Assembly (NCBI RefSeq): GCF_004403395.1 | Contig: NZ_SOGN01000035.1 | Location: 1-64,000, forward strand | Reading direction: 5' to 3' | Length of the DNA stretch: 64,000 nt | Origin: Cryobacterium cheniae | GTDB lineage: Bacteria; Actinomycetota; Actinomycetes; Actinomycetales; Microbacteriaceae | Part shown: piece by piece, positions 9,287-20,118 of the stretch | How positions within the stretch are numbered: position 1 is the stretch's first letter | Layout of the letters: each line of letters opens with the position of its first letter | The notes under the pieces: generated by a model | What the model was told of the DNA's origin: nothing | Databases searched by the model: none | Seen by the model: the letters and a program-made list of their open reading frames with translations, nothing else | Program-made: the position numbers and the translations under genes

Positions 9287-10868
9287 TGGAGATTTCGATC
9301 ATGGCCTCGGCCTCGATCGCGTCGCGCACCTTGGCCAGCAGGCTCGCCGGAACGGGCGAGTCGACCGTCAGCACGCTGAGTGCCTTGCCGCCGGCCACGT
9401 GGCGGGCGATCTGCATGCCGGCGATGTTGATCTCGGCGTCGCCGAACTCGCGACCGTAGACGGCCACGATTCCCGGACGGTCCGTGTACAGCATCACGAT
9501 CAGGTGGTCATCGAAGGGAACCTCGACGTCGTAGCCGTTGATCTCGACGATCTTCTCGATCTGCTTGGTGCCGGTCAGAGTGCCGGACACCGAGACCTGC
9601 GAGCCGTCCGCGAGGGCGCCACGCAGCGTGATGACGTTGCGGTACTCCGGCGACTGCTTGTCGGTGATCAGTCGCACGGCGACGCCGCGCTGCTCGGCGA
9701 GCAGCGGCGCGTTGACGTAGGACACCGTTTCGCTGACCACGTTGGTGAAGATGCCCTTGAGCGCGGCCAGCCGGAGCACGCTCACGTCGTAGTCGGCGAG
9801 CTCTCCGCGCACCTCGACGTCGACGCTGGTCAACGGGCTGTGGGCGCCGAGGCCGGAGAAGACCTGGCCGAGCTTCTCCACCAACGGGATGCCGGGGCGC
9901 ACGTAGGGGTCGATGACGCCGCCGGCGACGTTGACCGCGTCGGGCACGAGCTCTCCCGACAGGGCGAGGCGAACCGACTTGGCGACGGAGACGCCGGCCT
10001 TCTCCTGCGCCTCGTCCGTGGAGGCGCCGAGGTGGGGCGTGGTGATGATGTTGTCGAGGCCGAGCAGCTTCGAACCGGTCGGCGGCTCGCTGACGAACAC
10101 GTCGAGGCCGGCGCCGGCGATCGTGCCGGCCGTCAGGGCGTCGTAGAGGTCGTCCTCGTTGATGAGGCCGCCGCGGGCCACGTTCACGACGAACGCGGTG
10201 GGCTTCATCAGTTTGAACTGCTCGGCGCCGATCATGCCGTTGGTCTCGGGCGTCTTGGGCATGTGAATGGTGATGAAGTCCGACTGCGCGAGGAGCTCGT
10301 CGAGGCTGACCGGCACCACGCCGAGCTGCTGGGCGCGGGCGGAAGTGATGTAGGGGTCGTAGGCGATGATGTTCGTGCCGAAGGCCTGCATTCGCGCCGC
10401 GATGAGCGCACCGATGCGGCCGAGCCCGATGATGCCGATGGTCTTTTCGTAGAGCTCGACGCCGGTGTACTTGGAGCGCTTCCACTGGCCCTGCGCCAAC
10501 GCGCCGTGGGCGGCCGGGATGTGACGGGCCAGGCTGATGATGTGCCCGACGGTCAGTTCCGCTGCGGAGATAATGTTGGAGGTCGGGGCATTGACGACCA
10601 TGACGCCCGCGGCCGTGGCCGCTTTAATGTCGACGTTGTCGAGGCCGACGCCCGCGCGGGCGATGACCTTCAGCAGCGGTGCGGCGGCGATCGCCTCGGC
10701 GTCCACCTTGGTGGCGGAGCGCACCAGCACGGCATGCGCCGTGGCCAGTTCGGCGAGCAGAGCGACCCGATCGGTGCCGTCTACGGAGCGAACCTCGAAG
10801 TCGGGCCCGAGGGCGTCGACGGTGGCAGGCGATAATTCTTCAGCGATTAGGACAACAGGTTTTGACAC
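9276..10868 (-). CDS. serA: D-3-phosphoglycerate dehydrogenase
   Basis: 530-residue type I enzyme that commits 3-phosphoglycerate to serine synthesis using NAD. The substrate domain is interrupted by the Rossmann domain, with GIIGLGRIG at about 145-153 and the downstream catalytic region MKPTAFVVNVARGGLINEDDL. The family pattern continues with an intervening allosteric (ASB) domain and a C-terminal ACT domain (about 455-530), which usually gives feedback inhibition by serine. Length equals that of mycobacterial SerA. The gene stands alone; it converges on the TetR gene at 9286. Confidence 0.97.
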   Translation of the reverse strand: MSKPVVLIAEELSPATVDALGPDFEVRSVDGTDRVALLAELATAHAVLVRSATKVDAEAIAAAPLLKVIARAGVGLDNVDIKAATAAGVMVVNAPTSNIISAAELTVGHIISLARHIPAAHGALAQGQWKRSKYTGVELYEKTIGIIGLGRIGALIAARMQAFGTNIIAYDPYITSARAQQLGVVPVSLDELLAQSDFITIHMPKTPETNGMIGAEQFKLMKPTAFVVNVARGGLINEDDLYDALTAGTIAGAGLDVFVSEPPTGSKLLGLDNIITTPHLGASTDEAQEKAGVSVAKSVRLALSGELVPDAVNVAGGVIDPYVRPGIPLVEKLGQVFSGLGAHSPLTSVDVEVRGELADYDVSVLRLAALKGIFTNVVSETVSYVNAPLLAEQRGVAVRLITDKQSPEYRNVITLRGALADGSQVSVSGTLTGTKQIEKIVEINGYDVEVPFDDHLIVMLYTDRPGIVAVYGREFGDAEINIAGMQIARHVAGGKALSVLTVDSPVPASLLAKVRDAIEAEAMIEISITE

Positions 10869-10965
10869 GAAAACGGATCCTCCGATTGCAGCAGAAAAGC
10901 ATGGCTTGCGCCGCGACCGTGGGGCGCCAGATATGAAAACACTCTATCGGCAGGAGAATGGGGCC

Positions 10966-11361
10966 ATGAGCAGCGTTACAGTCACCGACCTTCAGTTCGC
11001 CCTCCGCATCGTGCTGGCGGTGATCTTCATCGGTGCCGGAATCACACATTTCGTGCCGCCCGTGGCGCGCACGATGCGGGCGATGATCCCGCCACGACTG
11101 CGAACGACGGGGGTGCTGCGCCCCGGCAACCTCGTCATCCTCACCGGGGTCTGCGAGATCGCGGGCGGACTCGGGCTGCTCTACCCACCCACGATTGTGA
11201 CGTCGGGCGTCTGCCTGATCGTGTTCCTCGCGGCGGTCTTCCCGGCCAACGCCTTCGCCGCAACCTACCCGGACCGCTTCGGCCTGGCCGCGATTCCCCT
11301 CGTGCCGCGGCTGGTTGGGCAGCTCGTGCTGATGGGGCTGATCGCCGTCGCGATCGTCTGA
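10966..11361 (+). CDS. DoxX-family membrane protein
   Basis: 131-residue protein with four hydrophobic helices. FALRIVLAVIFIGAGITHFVPP in the first helix, here read as FALRIVLAVIFIGAGITHF, is typical of DoxX/DoxD-like proteins, and the loop PGNLVILTGVCEIAGGLGLL begins the second helix pair. The ATG at 10966 is preferred to that at 10933 because AGGAG lies nine bases before it and the protein then lacks a non-family extension. Function in DoxX-like proteins is mostly unknown; some take part in thiosulfate oxidation or oxidative stress. Confidence 0.82.
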   Translation: MSSVTVTDLQFALRIVLAVIFIGAGITHFVPPVARTMRAMIPPRLRTTGVLRPGNLVILTGVCEIAGGLGLLYPPTIVTSGVCLIVFLAAVFPANAFAATYPDRFGLAAIPLVPRLVGQLVLMGLIAVAIV

Positions 11362-11364
11362 GCG

Positions 11365-11733
11365 CTAGGCGAGCAGGCTGCCCGCGCCGAGCGTGAAGAT
11401 GTTGGCGGCCATCGCGGCGTTCAGGCAGAGGCCCGCCAGGAACAGCGCAGCCTGGGCGGCGGCGGCGCGGGAACGCCCGAGCCACGCGGCGAGCACGAAG
11501 ACGAGGAGCGGGCCCAGGATGCCGACGAACAGCACGACGATGCCGAGCCCGCTCAGCTGGGTGTCGAGGCTCTGAGCCAGGAGGTTCAGGCCGACAAGGT
11601 TGCCGACGCCCTCCCAGATGTCGTAGGCGTAGAAGAGGCCGAACAGGATCGCGATGCCCGTCGACAGCCAGCGCGGGGCGCGGCGTCGGGACGAGGAGAC
11701 GGCCGGGGACGAGGTGACGGGTGCGTCGCTCAT
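11365..11733 (-). CDS. Small membrane protein, unknown function
   Basis: 122-residue protein with a basic, serine-rich N-terminus (SSSRRRAPRW) followed by three hydrophobic segments at about 28-45, 64-85 and 95-115. Its ATG overlaps the stop of the upstream gene by four bases (ATGA), so the two are translationally coupled and probably act together in the membrane. I do not recognise the family. Confidence 0.72.
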   Translation of the reverse strand: MSDAPVTSSPAVSSSRRRAPRWLSTGIAILFGLFYAYDIWEGVGNLVGLNLLAQSLDTQLSGLGIVVLFVGILGPLLVFVLAAWLGRSRAAAAQAALFLAGLCLNAAMAANIFTLGAGSLLA

Positions 11734-12254
11734 GCGATGACCCCCGGTCCGGCGATGAATGGCAGCGGCGCGAGCAACACGACTCCGAGGAGCAGCCAGC
11801 CGATCCGGGCTCGGGGATGCGTTCTGGTCAGCCAGAATGTCACCGCGAACCAGACCGCGGGTGCGGCCACGGCCAGCCAGAGGCCGAGGGAGAACATGAA
11901 CTCGGACAACACGTCGGCCTGTGGATTCTGGATGCGCGCCACGCCGATGAACCAGCCGATCGTGTAGAGCAGGTAGATGCCGCCGAAGATGCCGAGCGAG
12001 ACGAGTGCCAGGGAAGTCGTCGCCGTGCGGGTCAGGGCGGCGTCGGCCGCGTTCTGCGCCTCGACAGCGGATGCCGGACCGGCCACGGTCCATCCCTCGG
12101 GCGGTTCGAGGGCGCCGGTGCCGGCATCCGCCGCGGTGCCCGTGGAGGTGCCGGTCTCGCCTCCTTCGTCCCCGGAGACGAGCGTGGGGTCGTCGTCGCC
12201 GGCCCAGCCCAGGGCGTCGTCCCGGTTGTCACCGTCGGAGTATCCAGAAGTCAT
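11730..12254 (-). CDS. Membrane protein with acidic N-terminal region, unknown function
   Basis: 174-residue protein. The first 60 residues are polar and acidic (GDNRDDALGWAGDDDPTLVS, then Gly/Thr/Ala-rich sequence), followed by three membrane helices at about 77-100, 111-136 and 145-168. The ATG at 12254 starts at the acidic segment; the longer frame to 12341 reads through a dyad and was rejected. The DDALxWxGDDDPTL pattern looks like a conserved cytosolic motif, but I cannot name it. It is followed by a coupled second membrane gene. Confidence 0.68.
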   Translation of the reverse strand: MTSGYSDGDNRDDALGWAGDDDPTLVSGDEGGETGTSTGTAADAGTGALEPPEGWTVAGPASAVEAQNAADAALTRTATTSLALVSLGIFGGIYLLYTIGWFIGVARIQNPQADVLSEFMFSLGLWLAVAAPAVWFAVTFWLTRTHPRARIGWLLLGVVLLAPLPFIAGPGVIA

Positions 12255-12296
12255 CTCCCCAGCGTACCGAGCCGCCGCGGATATCCCCGCCAGCGA

Positions 12297-12362
12297 AACT
12301 GTTGCCCAAGCGGACGAATGTCGCCGGTGTGCCGGCAACAAATGTCCGACCGGGCAACAGTT
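12297..12362. promoter_or_regulatory. Nested dyad between alcohol dehydrogenase and membrane-protein pair
   Basis: AACTGTTGCCC pairs perfectly with GGGCAACAGTT across 44 bp, with GGAC/GTCC and GCCGG/CCGGC pairs inside. It lies just after the 3' end of the alcohol dehydrogenase and 43 bp before the membrane gene start, on the minus strand. No U-tract follows, so it may be an operator or a structured leader instead of a terminator. Confidence 0.45.
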
Positions 12363-12380
12363 GCGCCTGCCGGTGGACCG

Positions 12381-13436
12381 CTACCGGCTGATCACGACTT
12401 TCAGCGCCTTCGTCTCCGCGGCCCGGGAGAAGGTGTCGTACGCCTCCAGGATCTGGTCGAGTCGGAAACGATGCGTGGCCAGCTTGTCGGCGGGAATCTT
12501 CTTCTGCGCCACCAGCTTGAGCAGCATCGGTGTGGTGTTGGTGTTGACGAGCCCCATGCTGATGTTGATGTTCTGGATCCACAGGTTCTCCAGGTGCAAC
12601 TCCACCGGCTTACCGTGCACGCCCACATTGGCCACGTTGCCGCCGGGGCGCACCACCTCGATCGCGATGCCGAAGGTCTCCGGGATGCCGACCGCCTCGA
12701 TGGCGACGTCGACGCCCGCTCCGTCGGTCAACGCCAGCACCTGCTTCTTCCAATCGGGGCTGCCGGAGACGACGACATCCGTCGCCCCGAACACCCGAGC
12801 CTGCTCCAGCCGGTTCAGATCGGTGTCGATGGCGATGACGATTCCGGCGCCGTAGAGCCCGGCCGTCGCGATGGCGGCGAGGCCCACCGGCCCGGCGCCG
12901 ATCACGGCCACCACGTCGCCCGGCTTGACCCGGCCGTACTGCACGCCGATTTCGAACCCGGTCGGCAGGATGTCGGAGAGCATGACGGCCTCCTCGTCGG
13001 TAACCCCGGGAGGCAACAGGTGCAGCGAGTTCTCCGCATAGGGCACCCGCACGTATTCGGCCTGGGTGCCGTCGATGAGGTGGCCGAAGACCCAGCCGGT
13101 TCCGGATGCCCCTTCGTCGCCGAGGCAGTGCGAGTACAGTCCGATCTTGCAGTTGGCGCAGTGCCCGCAGGACTTGATGCAGGAGACGATGACCCGGTCG
13201 CCCACCGCGAGGGTCTGCACGGCGCTGCCGATCTCCACGATCGTGCCCACTGCCTCATGCCCGAGGATGCGGCCCTCCTGCACGGCCGGCACGTCGCCCT
13301 TGAGGATATGCAGGTCCGTGCCGCAGATCGTGGTCGTGTCCACGCGCACGATCGCGTCGCCCGCCCCGACGATCGTCGGGTCGGGCACGTCCTCCCACGC
13401 CTTCTGGCCCGGACCGTGATAAACCAGTGCCTTCAT
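12381..13436 (-). CDS. Zinc-dependent alcohol dehydrogenase family protein
   Basis: 351-residue zinc MDR dehydrogenase. Catalytic-zinc residues are C38, H60 and E61 (CGTDLH and GHE), and structural-zinc cysteines are C90, C93, C96 and C104 in the CGHCANC region. NAD binding is by VIGAGPVG (178-185), followed by an aspartate after the second strand (AIDTD), which favours NAD over NADP. The sequence resembles the glutathione-independent formaldehyde / short-chain alcohol dehydrogenases such as AdhA of actinobacteria. The gene stands alone with its own probable promoter in the 95-bp space before it. Likely substrates are short alcohols (inference). Confidence 0.93.
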   Translation of the reverse strand: MKALVYHGPGQKAWEDVPDPTIVGAGDAIVRVDTTTICGTDLHILKGDVPAVQEGRILGHEAVGTIVEIGSAVQTLAVGDRVIVSCIKSCGHCANCKIGLYSHCLGDEGASGTGWVFGHLIDGTQAEYVRVPYAENSLHLLPPGVTDEEAVMLSDILPTGFEIGVQYGRVKPGDVVAVIGAGPVGLAAIATAGLYGAGIVIAIDTDLNRLEQARVFGATDVVVSGSPDWKKQVLALTDGAGVDVAIEAVGIPETFGIAIEVVRPGGNVANVGVHGKPVELHLENLWIQNINISMGLVNTNTTPMLLKLVAQKKIPADKLATHRFRLDQILEAYDTFSRAAETKALKVVISR

Positions 13437-13531
13437 GGTGACTCCTTCGTCGGGGATCCGGGTGTTCACCCGGCGCGGAACACGGTACTCCCCTAGCTGT
13501 CGTCGAGGCCCGGCGCCGCCTGCGTCTGTCG

Positions 13532-14842
13532 TCAGGACCGGAACGCCGCGGCCCTCTCGGTACCGTCATAGCCGCCCGTCGGCGGGGCCAGCCCGAACAG
13601 CGCACCAACGGTGGGTGCGACGTCGATCGTGCGCGCCGGCTCGGACAGCACTGCGCCGCGAATGACCCGCGGGCTGCCACCGCTGATGAAGAACGGTATC
13701 GGCTCCGTGGCAGGGTGCCCGTGATTGCCGGGGATGGGGTTGGACGCGACCCACGGATCAGAGAAACGCCAGCCGGCCCGGCAGAATGCGACGAGATCGC
13801 CGGCCTCCGGACCCAGGACCAGCTCGGCCGGGTTGCTGATTGACAAGACGCCGGGATGCGCCGCCACGAGAGAGCGGACCTCTGCCAGCCCGGCATCACG
13901 GGCGGCCGCCGGTCCGGTCCAGTAGAGCAGGTCGGCTCCGCCGTTCTGCGCGATCTGGATCTGCCCCCGCAGCTCCGGTCGGGCACTGAGAACCTGGTCG
14001 ACGGAGATGACGTTCGACGGAATGGACCAGTCCATGGAATGGTCCGCCAGAACGATCAGCACGCTGCTCTCCCATCGGCCGGTGGCCGACAGGTGGTCCA
14101 CAAAGCGGCCGACCTGGCCATCGGTGCTCCGCAGCGCAGCGCTCCGTGCGGCCTGGACGGTGGTTCCGGTGACATCCGAATGCCCCACCCGGTCGACGTC
14201 ACCGAGGTTGGTGAACACGAAGTCGGGATCCACGCCGTCGACCATGGCGATCAGGGCATCCATCGTGAAGTTGTCCGGTGCGTGCCCGGTCACCGGGAGG
14301 AGCGGGGACGGCTCCCAACGGTAGCTGGCGCGCTCGCCGAAGATACCGAAAAGATACCTCTTGCTGAGTACCGAGCCGGTCGTGAAGCCAGTGTCCCGGA
14401 GCCGGTCCAAGAGGGTGGGGAAGCGCAGATCTGTCGGGCGGTCGAGGTCGCGCACGGCGGCGGCGGCACGGTCGTAGACAGCATTGGCCGGTACGCCGGA
14501 GCGAGCCGGTCGCACGCCGGTCATCATCATCACGTGGTTGGGGATGGTCTCCATCACCGGCAGCGACCGGGCTCCCGGGAAGTTGGTCCCGGCCGCGCGC
14601 AGCGCCGCCAGCCGAGGGGTCAGCCGCGGCGTCATCTCGTCGGGCCGGCATCCGTCCACCACCATGACGTACACCCGAGTGCGGGTCGACGGGTCAGGGC
14701 CGACGGCCGCCCGTGCGGAGGCCGGGAAGGCGGTCCCGGCTGCGGCGGACAGGAGGACGGAGGCGCCGCCGACCGCGGCGAGTCGGAGGAATTGGCGTCG
14801 GTCCGCCGCAGGGTGGGCGGCATCGGTCGGCAGGCCGTTCAC
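13532..14842 (-). CDS. Tat-exported alkaline phosphatase-superfamily hydrolase
   Basis: 436-residue protein of the type I phosphodiesterase / nucleotide pyrophosphatase branch. A twin-arginine signal (DRRQFLRLAAVGGASV, about 15-30) predicts folded export. Metal-binding segments include VMVVDGCRPDEMTP near 55-68, with D as the first metal ligand, and VLIVLADHSMDWS, the usual D-H pair, with a late H in IPGNHGHPATEP. The expected Thr nucleophile region (NAVYD follows GVPAN) is not clear. The GTG start overlaps the stop of the phoD gene by four bases, so the two exported phosphatases form a coupled pair, probably for phosphate scavenging. Confidence 0.85.
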   Translation of the reverse strand: MNGLPTDAAHPAADRRQFLRLAAVGGASVLLSAAAGTAFPASARAAVGPDPSTRTRVYVMVVDGCRPDEMTPRLTPRLAALRAAGTNFPGARSLPVMETIPNHVMMMTGVRPARSGVPANAVYDRAAAAVRDLDRPTDLRFPTLLDRLRDTGFTTGSVLSKRYLFGIFGERASYRWEPSPLLPVTGHAPDNFTMDALIAMVDGVDPDFVFTNLGDVDRVGHSDVTGTTVQAARSAALRSTDGQVGRFVDHLSATGRWESSVLIVLADHSMDWSIPSNVISVDQVLSARPELRGQIQIAQNGGADLLYWTGPAAARDAGLAEVRSLVAAHPGVLSISNPAELVLGPEAGDLVAFCRAGWRFSDPWVASNPIPGNHGHPATEPIPFFISGGSPRVIRGAVLSEPARTIDVAPTVGALFGLAPPTGGYDGTERAAAFRS

Positions 14843-16521
14843 TGGGCGCGCCGGACGGACTGGGTGCCGGCGTCAACCTGCCACGACGTGGCCAGCCTGC
14901 TGGTCGCGGCTCTGTCGGTGCGTTCCGACAGCACGTACCAGTCCATCCGCAGGGCTCCCGGCGTGACCTCGAGCACTGAGAATCCGTGGGAGTCGAAATC
15001 CAGGTACTTCACGTGCGGGTTCGCGGCCTTGAACGCTTCCTCGACGACGAGGGATGTTGTGCGTGGCGGTGACCCCAGGATGTCGTCCAGGTTGTCGCTG
15101 GTCACCGATGTACAGACGAGTTCCGCGGCCACGGACGCGCCGTTGAACGGATAGGTCAGCGGATCCGCCGGCACGTCGCAGGCCCAGCCGGAGTGGATGT
15201 CCCCGGTGAGGAAGACCGCATCCGTGATGGCGTTGTCACGCAGGTGGCCGATCACCCGGCTGCGGTCGGCCGTGTAGCCGTCCCACTGGTCCACGTTGTA
15301 CGGCACGCCGTCGATCGTGGTGGTTCCGAGGAGTTGTTCGACCGCGCCGACTTCCCGCGCGCTGAGCGTCGAAGGGAAGCGCACCGGAGCGATCATGACC
15401 GGATTGCCGATCAGTTTCCACTGCGTCGCCGGCGACGAGAAGCCGTTCAGCAGCCACTCCATCTGGGCGTCACCGGTCAGGGTGCGCGCCGGGCTCCCGA
15501 TTGCGGGATCGACGACGCTGGCCGCCTGTTGGCTTCGGTACGTGCGCAAATCCAGCATGGAGATGCTGGCCAGGGATCCGAACGCGAAGCGCCGGTAGAT
15601 GTGGCCGCCGGGTTCGAAGCGCACCGGCATCCACTCGGCGTACGCCTGCTTGGATGCGTCGCGTCGGGTCGCCCAGGCGCCTTCCGCACCTTCCGTGTGG
15701 TTCTCGGCTCCGCCCGACCAGGCATCGTTGGCGAATTCATGGTCGTCCCAGGTCACCACGAACGGGACCGCGGCATGCAAAGCCTGCAGGTCGAGGTCCG
15801 TCTTGTACTGGGCATGCCGACGCCGGTAGTGCGCCAGCGTCGTCATCTCGACCGCCGGATCATGTGGGCGCACCACGACATCGCGCGCCTGGTACTCCCC
15901 TGGGGCGTACTCGTACAGGTAGTCGCCGAGGTGCAGGACGATGTCCAGGTCGCCGCGGTCCGCGAGGTAGCGGTAGGCGGAGAAGTAGCCGGCCTGCCAG
16001 TTGGCGCAGGACACGACGCCCATGCGCAGCCGGTCTACGGCAGCGCCTGCGGCGGGTGCCGTGCGCGTGCGGCCCGTCGCCGAGGTTGCCCCGGCCGCGT
16101 TGAAGCGGTACCAGTAGGTTGTGCCGGGCCGCAGCCCCGTCGGGACCACCTTGACCGTGTGGTCGCGCTGGATTCCGGTTCGGACGGAGCCCCGGGCCGC
16201 CACCCGAAGGAAGCCGGAGTCCTCGGCCACCTCCCAGTGCACCTGGACATCGGGGCCGACCCCGGAGCCGGGCTGCGCCTCGGGCGTCGGGGTGACGCGC
16301 GTCCACAGCAGTACGCTGTCCGGCATGGGGTCACCCGAGGCAACGCCGTGTGCGAAGCCGGGCCGGGCGGCTGCGGCCCGGGCGGGCTGGGTGTGCGCGG
16401 TCGTCGCGGCGGCACCGGCAAAGGCGATGACGCCCGCTGAGCGCAGCAGGTCACGTCTATTGAAAGGACTCATCCCCCCAGTCTGGGGGTGCCTGCCGGC
16501 GGCATCCCGCGCTTGTGTCAT
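14839..16521 (-). CDS. phoD: Alkaline phosphatase D, Tat-exported
   Basis: 560-residue PhoD-family phosphodiesterase/monoesterase. The twin-arginine signal FNRRDLLRSAG lies at about 20-30, followed by a hydrophobic stretch and a TQPARAAAA-type cleavage region. The PhoD N-terminal domain contains HGVASGDPMPDSVLLWTRV, here the recognised family opening (HGVASGDPMPDSVLLW). Catalytic segments LHLGDYLYEY, VTWDDHEFAND and FLTGDIHSGW carry the metal ligands of the Ca/Fe-type PhoD centre. The start at 16521 is decided by a near-ideal AGGAGGTG before the ATG; the internal ATG at 16473 lacks such a site. Expected under phosphate starvation, though no Pho box was identified. Confidence 0.92.
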   Translation of the reverse strand: MTQARDAAGRHPQTGGMSPFNRRDLLRSAGVIAFAGAAATTAHTQPARAAAARPGFAHGVASGDPMPDSVLLWTRVTPTPEAQPGSGVGPDVQVHWEVAEDSGFLRVAARGSVRTGIQRDHTVKVVPTGLRPGTTYWYRFNAAGATSATGRTRTAPAAGAAVDRLRMGVVSCANWQAGYFSAYRYLADRGDLDIVLHLGDYLYEYAPGEYQARDVVVRPHDPAVEMTTLAHYRRRHAQYKTDLDLQALHAAVPFVVTWDDHEFANDAWSGGAENHTEGAEGAWATRRDASKQAYAEWMPVRFEPGGHIYRRFAFGSLASISMLDLRTYRSQQAASVVDPAIGSPARTLTGDAQMEWLLNGFSSPATQWKLIGNPVMIAPVRFPSTLSAREVGAVEQLLGTTTIDGVPYNVDQWDGYTADRSRVIGHLRDNAITDAVFLTGDIHSGWACDVPADPLTYPFNGASVAAELVCTSVTSDNLDDILGSPPRTTSLVVEEAFKAANPHVKYLDFDSHGFSVLEVTPGALRMDWYVLSERTDRAATSRLATSWQVDAGTQSVRRAQ

Positions 16522-16621
16522 TGTTCACCTCCTGTTCCGCGAGGGTTCTCCGGAGGTCCCTTGCCCGCCTCGGCTGAGCATCCGACCGCATCCTCCAGTC
16601 CACCAAAGGTTTAAACGCGGC

Positions 16622-16652
16622 AGCGGGGCCAATCGGATGGATTGGCCCCGCT
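16622..16652 (-). terminator. Terminator downstream of ilvC
   Basis: A perfect 12-bp stem, AGCGGGGCCAAT with ATTGGCCCCGCT around a 7-nt loop, lies 20 bp after the ilvC stop on the minus strand. The following U-rich stretch is short (TTTAAAC after GCCGCG). Confidence 0.75.
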
Positions 16653-16671
16653 GGTGATACGCGCTGGGGTG

Positions 16672-18263
<1,592 letters not shown>

Positions 18264-18266
18264 GGG

Positions 18267-20081
18267 TTATTCCTCTTCCCAGGTCGGGGCGTGGTCCTTG
18301 GCGTACTGCACATAACTGTTGCTGACTCCCTGCGGCACCATCGGCCAGACCATGGCGTCACGGCTCACGATGAAGTCGATCACCACCGGTCGGTCGTTGG
18401 TCGCGAGCGCCAGCTTGATGGCGTCGTCGACCTGGTCGGGGCTGGTGACCCGGATGGCGAGGGCGCCGTAGGCCTCCGACAGTTTCACGAAGTCCGGCAC
18501 CATGGCTGAACCGTGACCGGTGTGCAGATCGGTGAAGGAATGCCGTCCGTCGTAGAACAGGGTCTGCCACTGGCGCACCATGCCCAGCGAGGAATTGTTG
18601 ATGATGGCAACCTTGATCGGGATGTTGTTGATCGTGCAGGTGGCCAGTTCCTGGTTGGTCATCTGGAAGCATCCGTCGCCGTCGATCGACCAGACCACCC
18701 GGTCGGGCTCGGCGACCTTGGCGCCCATCGCTGCGGGAATGGAGTAGCCCATCGTGCCGGCTCCCCCGGAGTTCAGCCACGCGTTGGGGCGCTCGTACTT
18801 GATGAATTGGGCCGCCCACATCTGGTGCTGGCCGACGCCGGCGGCGTAGACGGCTTCCGGCCCGGTCAGTTCGCCGATGCGCTGGATCACGAACTGCGGG
18901 CTCATCAGGCCGTCGGTCGGCTCGGAGTAGCCCAGCGGGAACTCCTCGCGCAGACCCTTGAGGTAGGTCCACCAGGCGCTGATGTCGGGCGTCGTCGTGG
19001 TGACGGCGGCCGCATAGGCGACGGCGAGGTCGGCGAGGACTTCCTTGGCGTCACCGACGATGGGAACGTCGGCGGCGCGGATCTTGCCGATCTCCGCGGG
19101 GTCGATGTCGACGTGCACGATCGCGGCGTGCGGGGCGAACTCGGAGACCTTGCCGGTGACGCGGTCGTCGAAGCGGGCGCCGAGGGCGATGATCAGGTCG
19201 GCTTCCTGCAGCGCGAGCACTGCGGAGACCGTGCCGTGCATGCCGGGCATGCCCAGGTGCTGGTCGTGCGAGTCCGGGAAAGCGCCGCGCGCCATCAGGG
19301 TGGTGACGACGGGCGTGTTGCTCAATTCGGCGAAGGCGAGCAGCTCTTCCGACGCGCGGGCACGGATGACGCCGCCGCCCACGTAGAGAACGGGCTTCTC
19401 CGCCGCGGCGAGCAGCTGGGCCGCGGCCTGCACCTGCTTGCCGTGGGCCTTGGTGACCGGCCGGTAGCCGGGCAGGTCGAGCTTGGGCGGCCAGATGAAC
19501 GGGGCGGTCTTCTGCTGGGCGTCCTTGGTGATGTCCACCAGGACCGGTCCTGGCCGGCCGGTGGAGGCGATCAGGTGCGCCGACGCGATGGCCGCGGGGA
19601 TGTCCTCGGGTCGCCTGACCAGGAAGGAGTGCTTCGTGATCGGCATGGTGATGCCCACGATGTCGGCCTCCTGGAAGGCATCCGTGCCCATCAGGGTGGA
19701 GAAGACCTGGCCGGTGATGCAGAGCATCGGCACCGAGTCCATGTAGGCGTCCGCGATGGCGGTGACCAGGTTGGTGGCGCCGGGGCCGGAGGTGGCGATG
19801 GCCACCCCGACCCGGTTGCTCGCCGAGGCGTAGCCCTCCGCGGCGTGGCCGGCGCCCTGCTCGTGGCGCACCAGGATGTGCCGGATGGCGGTCTGGCTCA
19901 TCAGTTCGTCGTAGAGCGGGATGACGGCCCCGCCCGGCAGGCCGAAGACGTCGGTGACACCCAGCAGCTCCAGCGAGCGGATGATCGCGCCGGAACCCGT
20001 GAGGATTTCCGGCCCGCCCGGTTCCGGTGCCACGACGGACGAGGCAGGCGAGGGTGATGGCACGGGCGTTTCCGCGGTCAT
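18267..20081 (-). CDS. ilvB: Acetolactate synthase catalytic subunit
   Basis: 604-residue thiamine diphosphate enzyme that makes 2-acetolactate or 2-aceto-2-hydroxybutyrate. The N-terminal domain has [15 protein letters not shown] and the catalytic glutamate in [17 protein letters not shown]. The FAD/ADP-like middle domain follows. The C-terminal ThDP-Mg domain begins its binding motif at [13 protein letters not shown] and ends with [11 protein letters not shown]. Only 37 bp separates it from ilvD, so no leader-peptide attenuator fits there; control must act further upstream or at an internal promoter. Confidence 0.97.
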   Translation of the reverse strand: MTAETPVPSPSPASSVVAPEPGGPEILTGSGAIIRSLELLGVTDVFGLPGGAVIPLYDELMSQTAIRHILVRHEQGAGHAAEGYASASNRVGVAIATSGPGATNLVTAIADAYMDSVPMLCITGQVFSTLMGTDAFQEADIVGITMPITKHSFLVRRPEDIPAAIASAHLIASTGRPGPVLVDITKDAQQKTAPFIWPPKLDLPGYRPVTKAHGKQVQAAAQLLAAAEKPVLYVGGGVIRARASEELLAFAELSNTPVVTTLMARGAFPDSHDQHLGMPGMHGTVSAVLALQEADLIIALGARFDDRVTGKVSEFAPHAAIVHVDIDPAEIGKIRAADVPIVGDAKEVLADLAVAYAAAVTTTTPDISAWWTYLKGLREEFPLGYSEPTDGLMSPQFVIQRIGELTGPEAVYAAGVGQHQMWAAQFIKYERPNAWLNSGGAGTMGYSIPAAMGAKVAEPDRVVWSIDGDGCFQMTNQELATCTINNIPIKVAIINNSSLGMVRQWQTLFYDGRHSFTDLHTGHGSAMVPDFVKLSEAYGALAIRVTSPDQVDDAIKLALATNDRPVVIDFIVSRDAMVWPMVPQGVSNSYVQYAKDHAPTWEEE

Positions 20082-20118
20082 GTGATCAGTTCCCTAGTTC
20101 GATGACGAATGGTGAGTG

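Noticed and set aside
9399-10835. 478-residue open frame opposite serA
   Set aside because: Exact antisense of serA, no domain, typical codon-bias shadow.
18513-20057. 514-residue open frame opposite ilvB
   Set aside because: Same reason: antisense shadow with Val/Gly/Asp-rich sequence.
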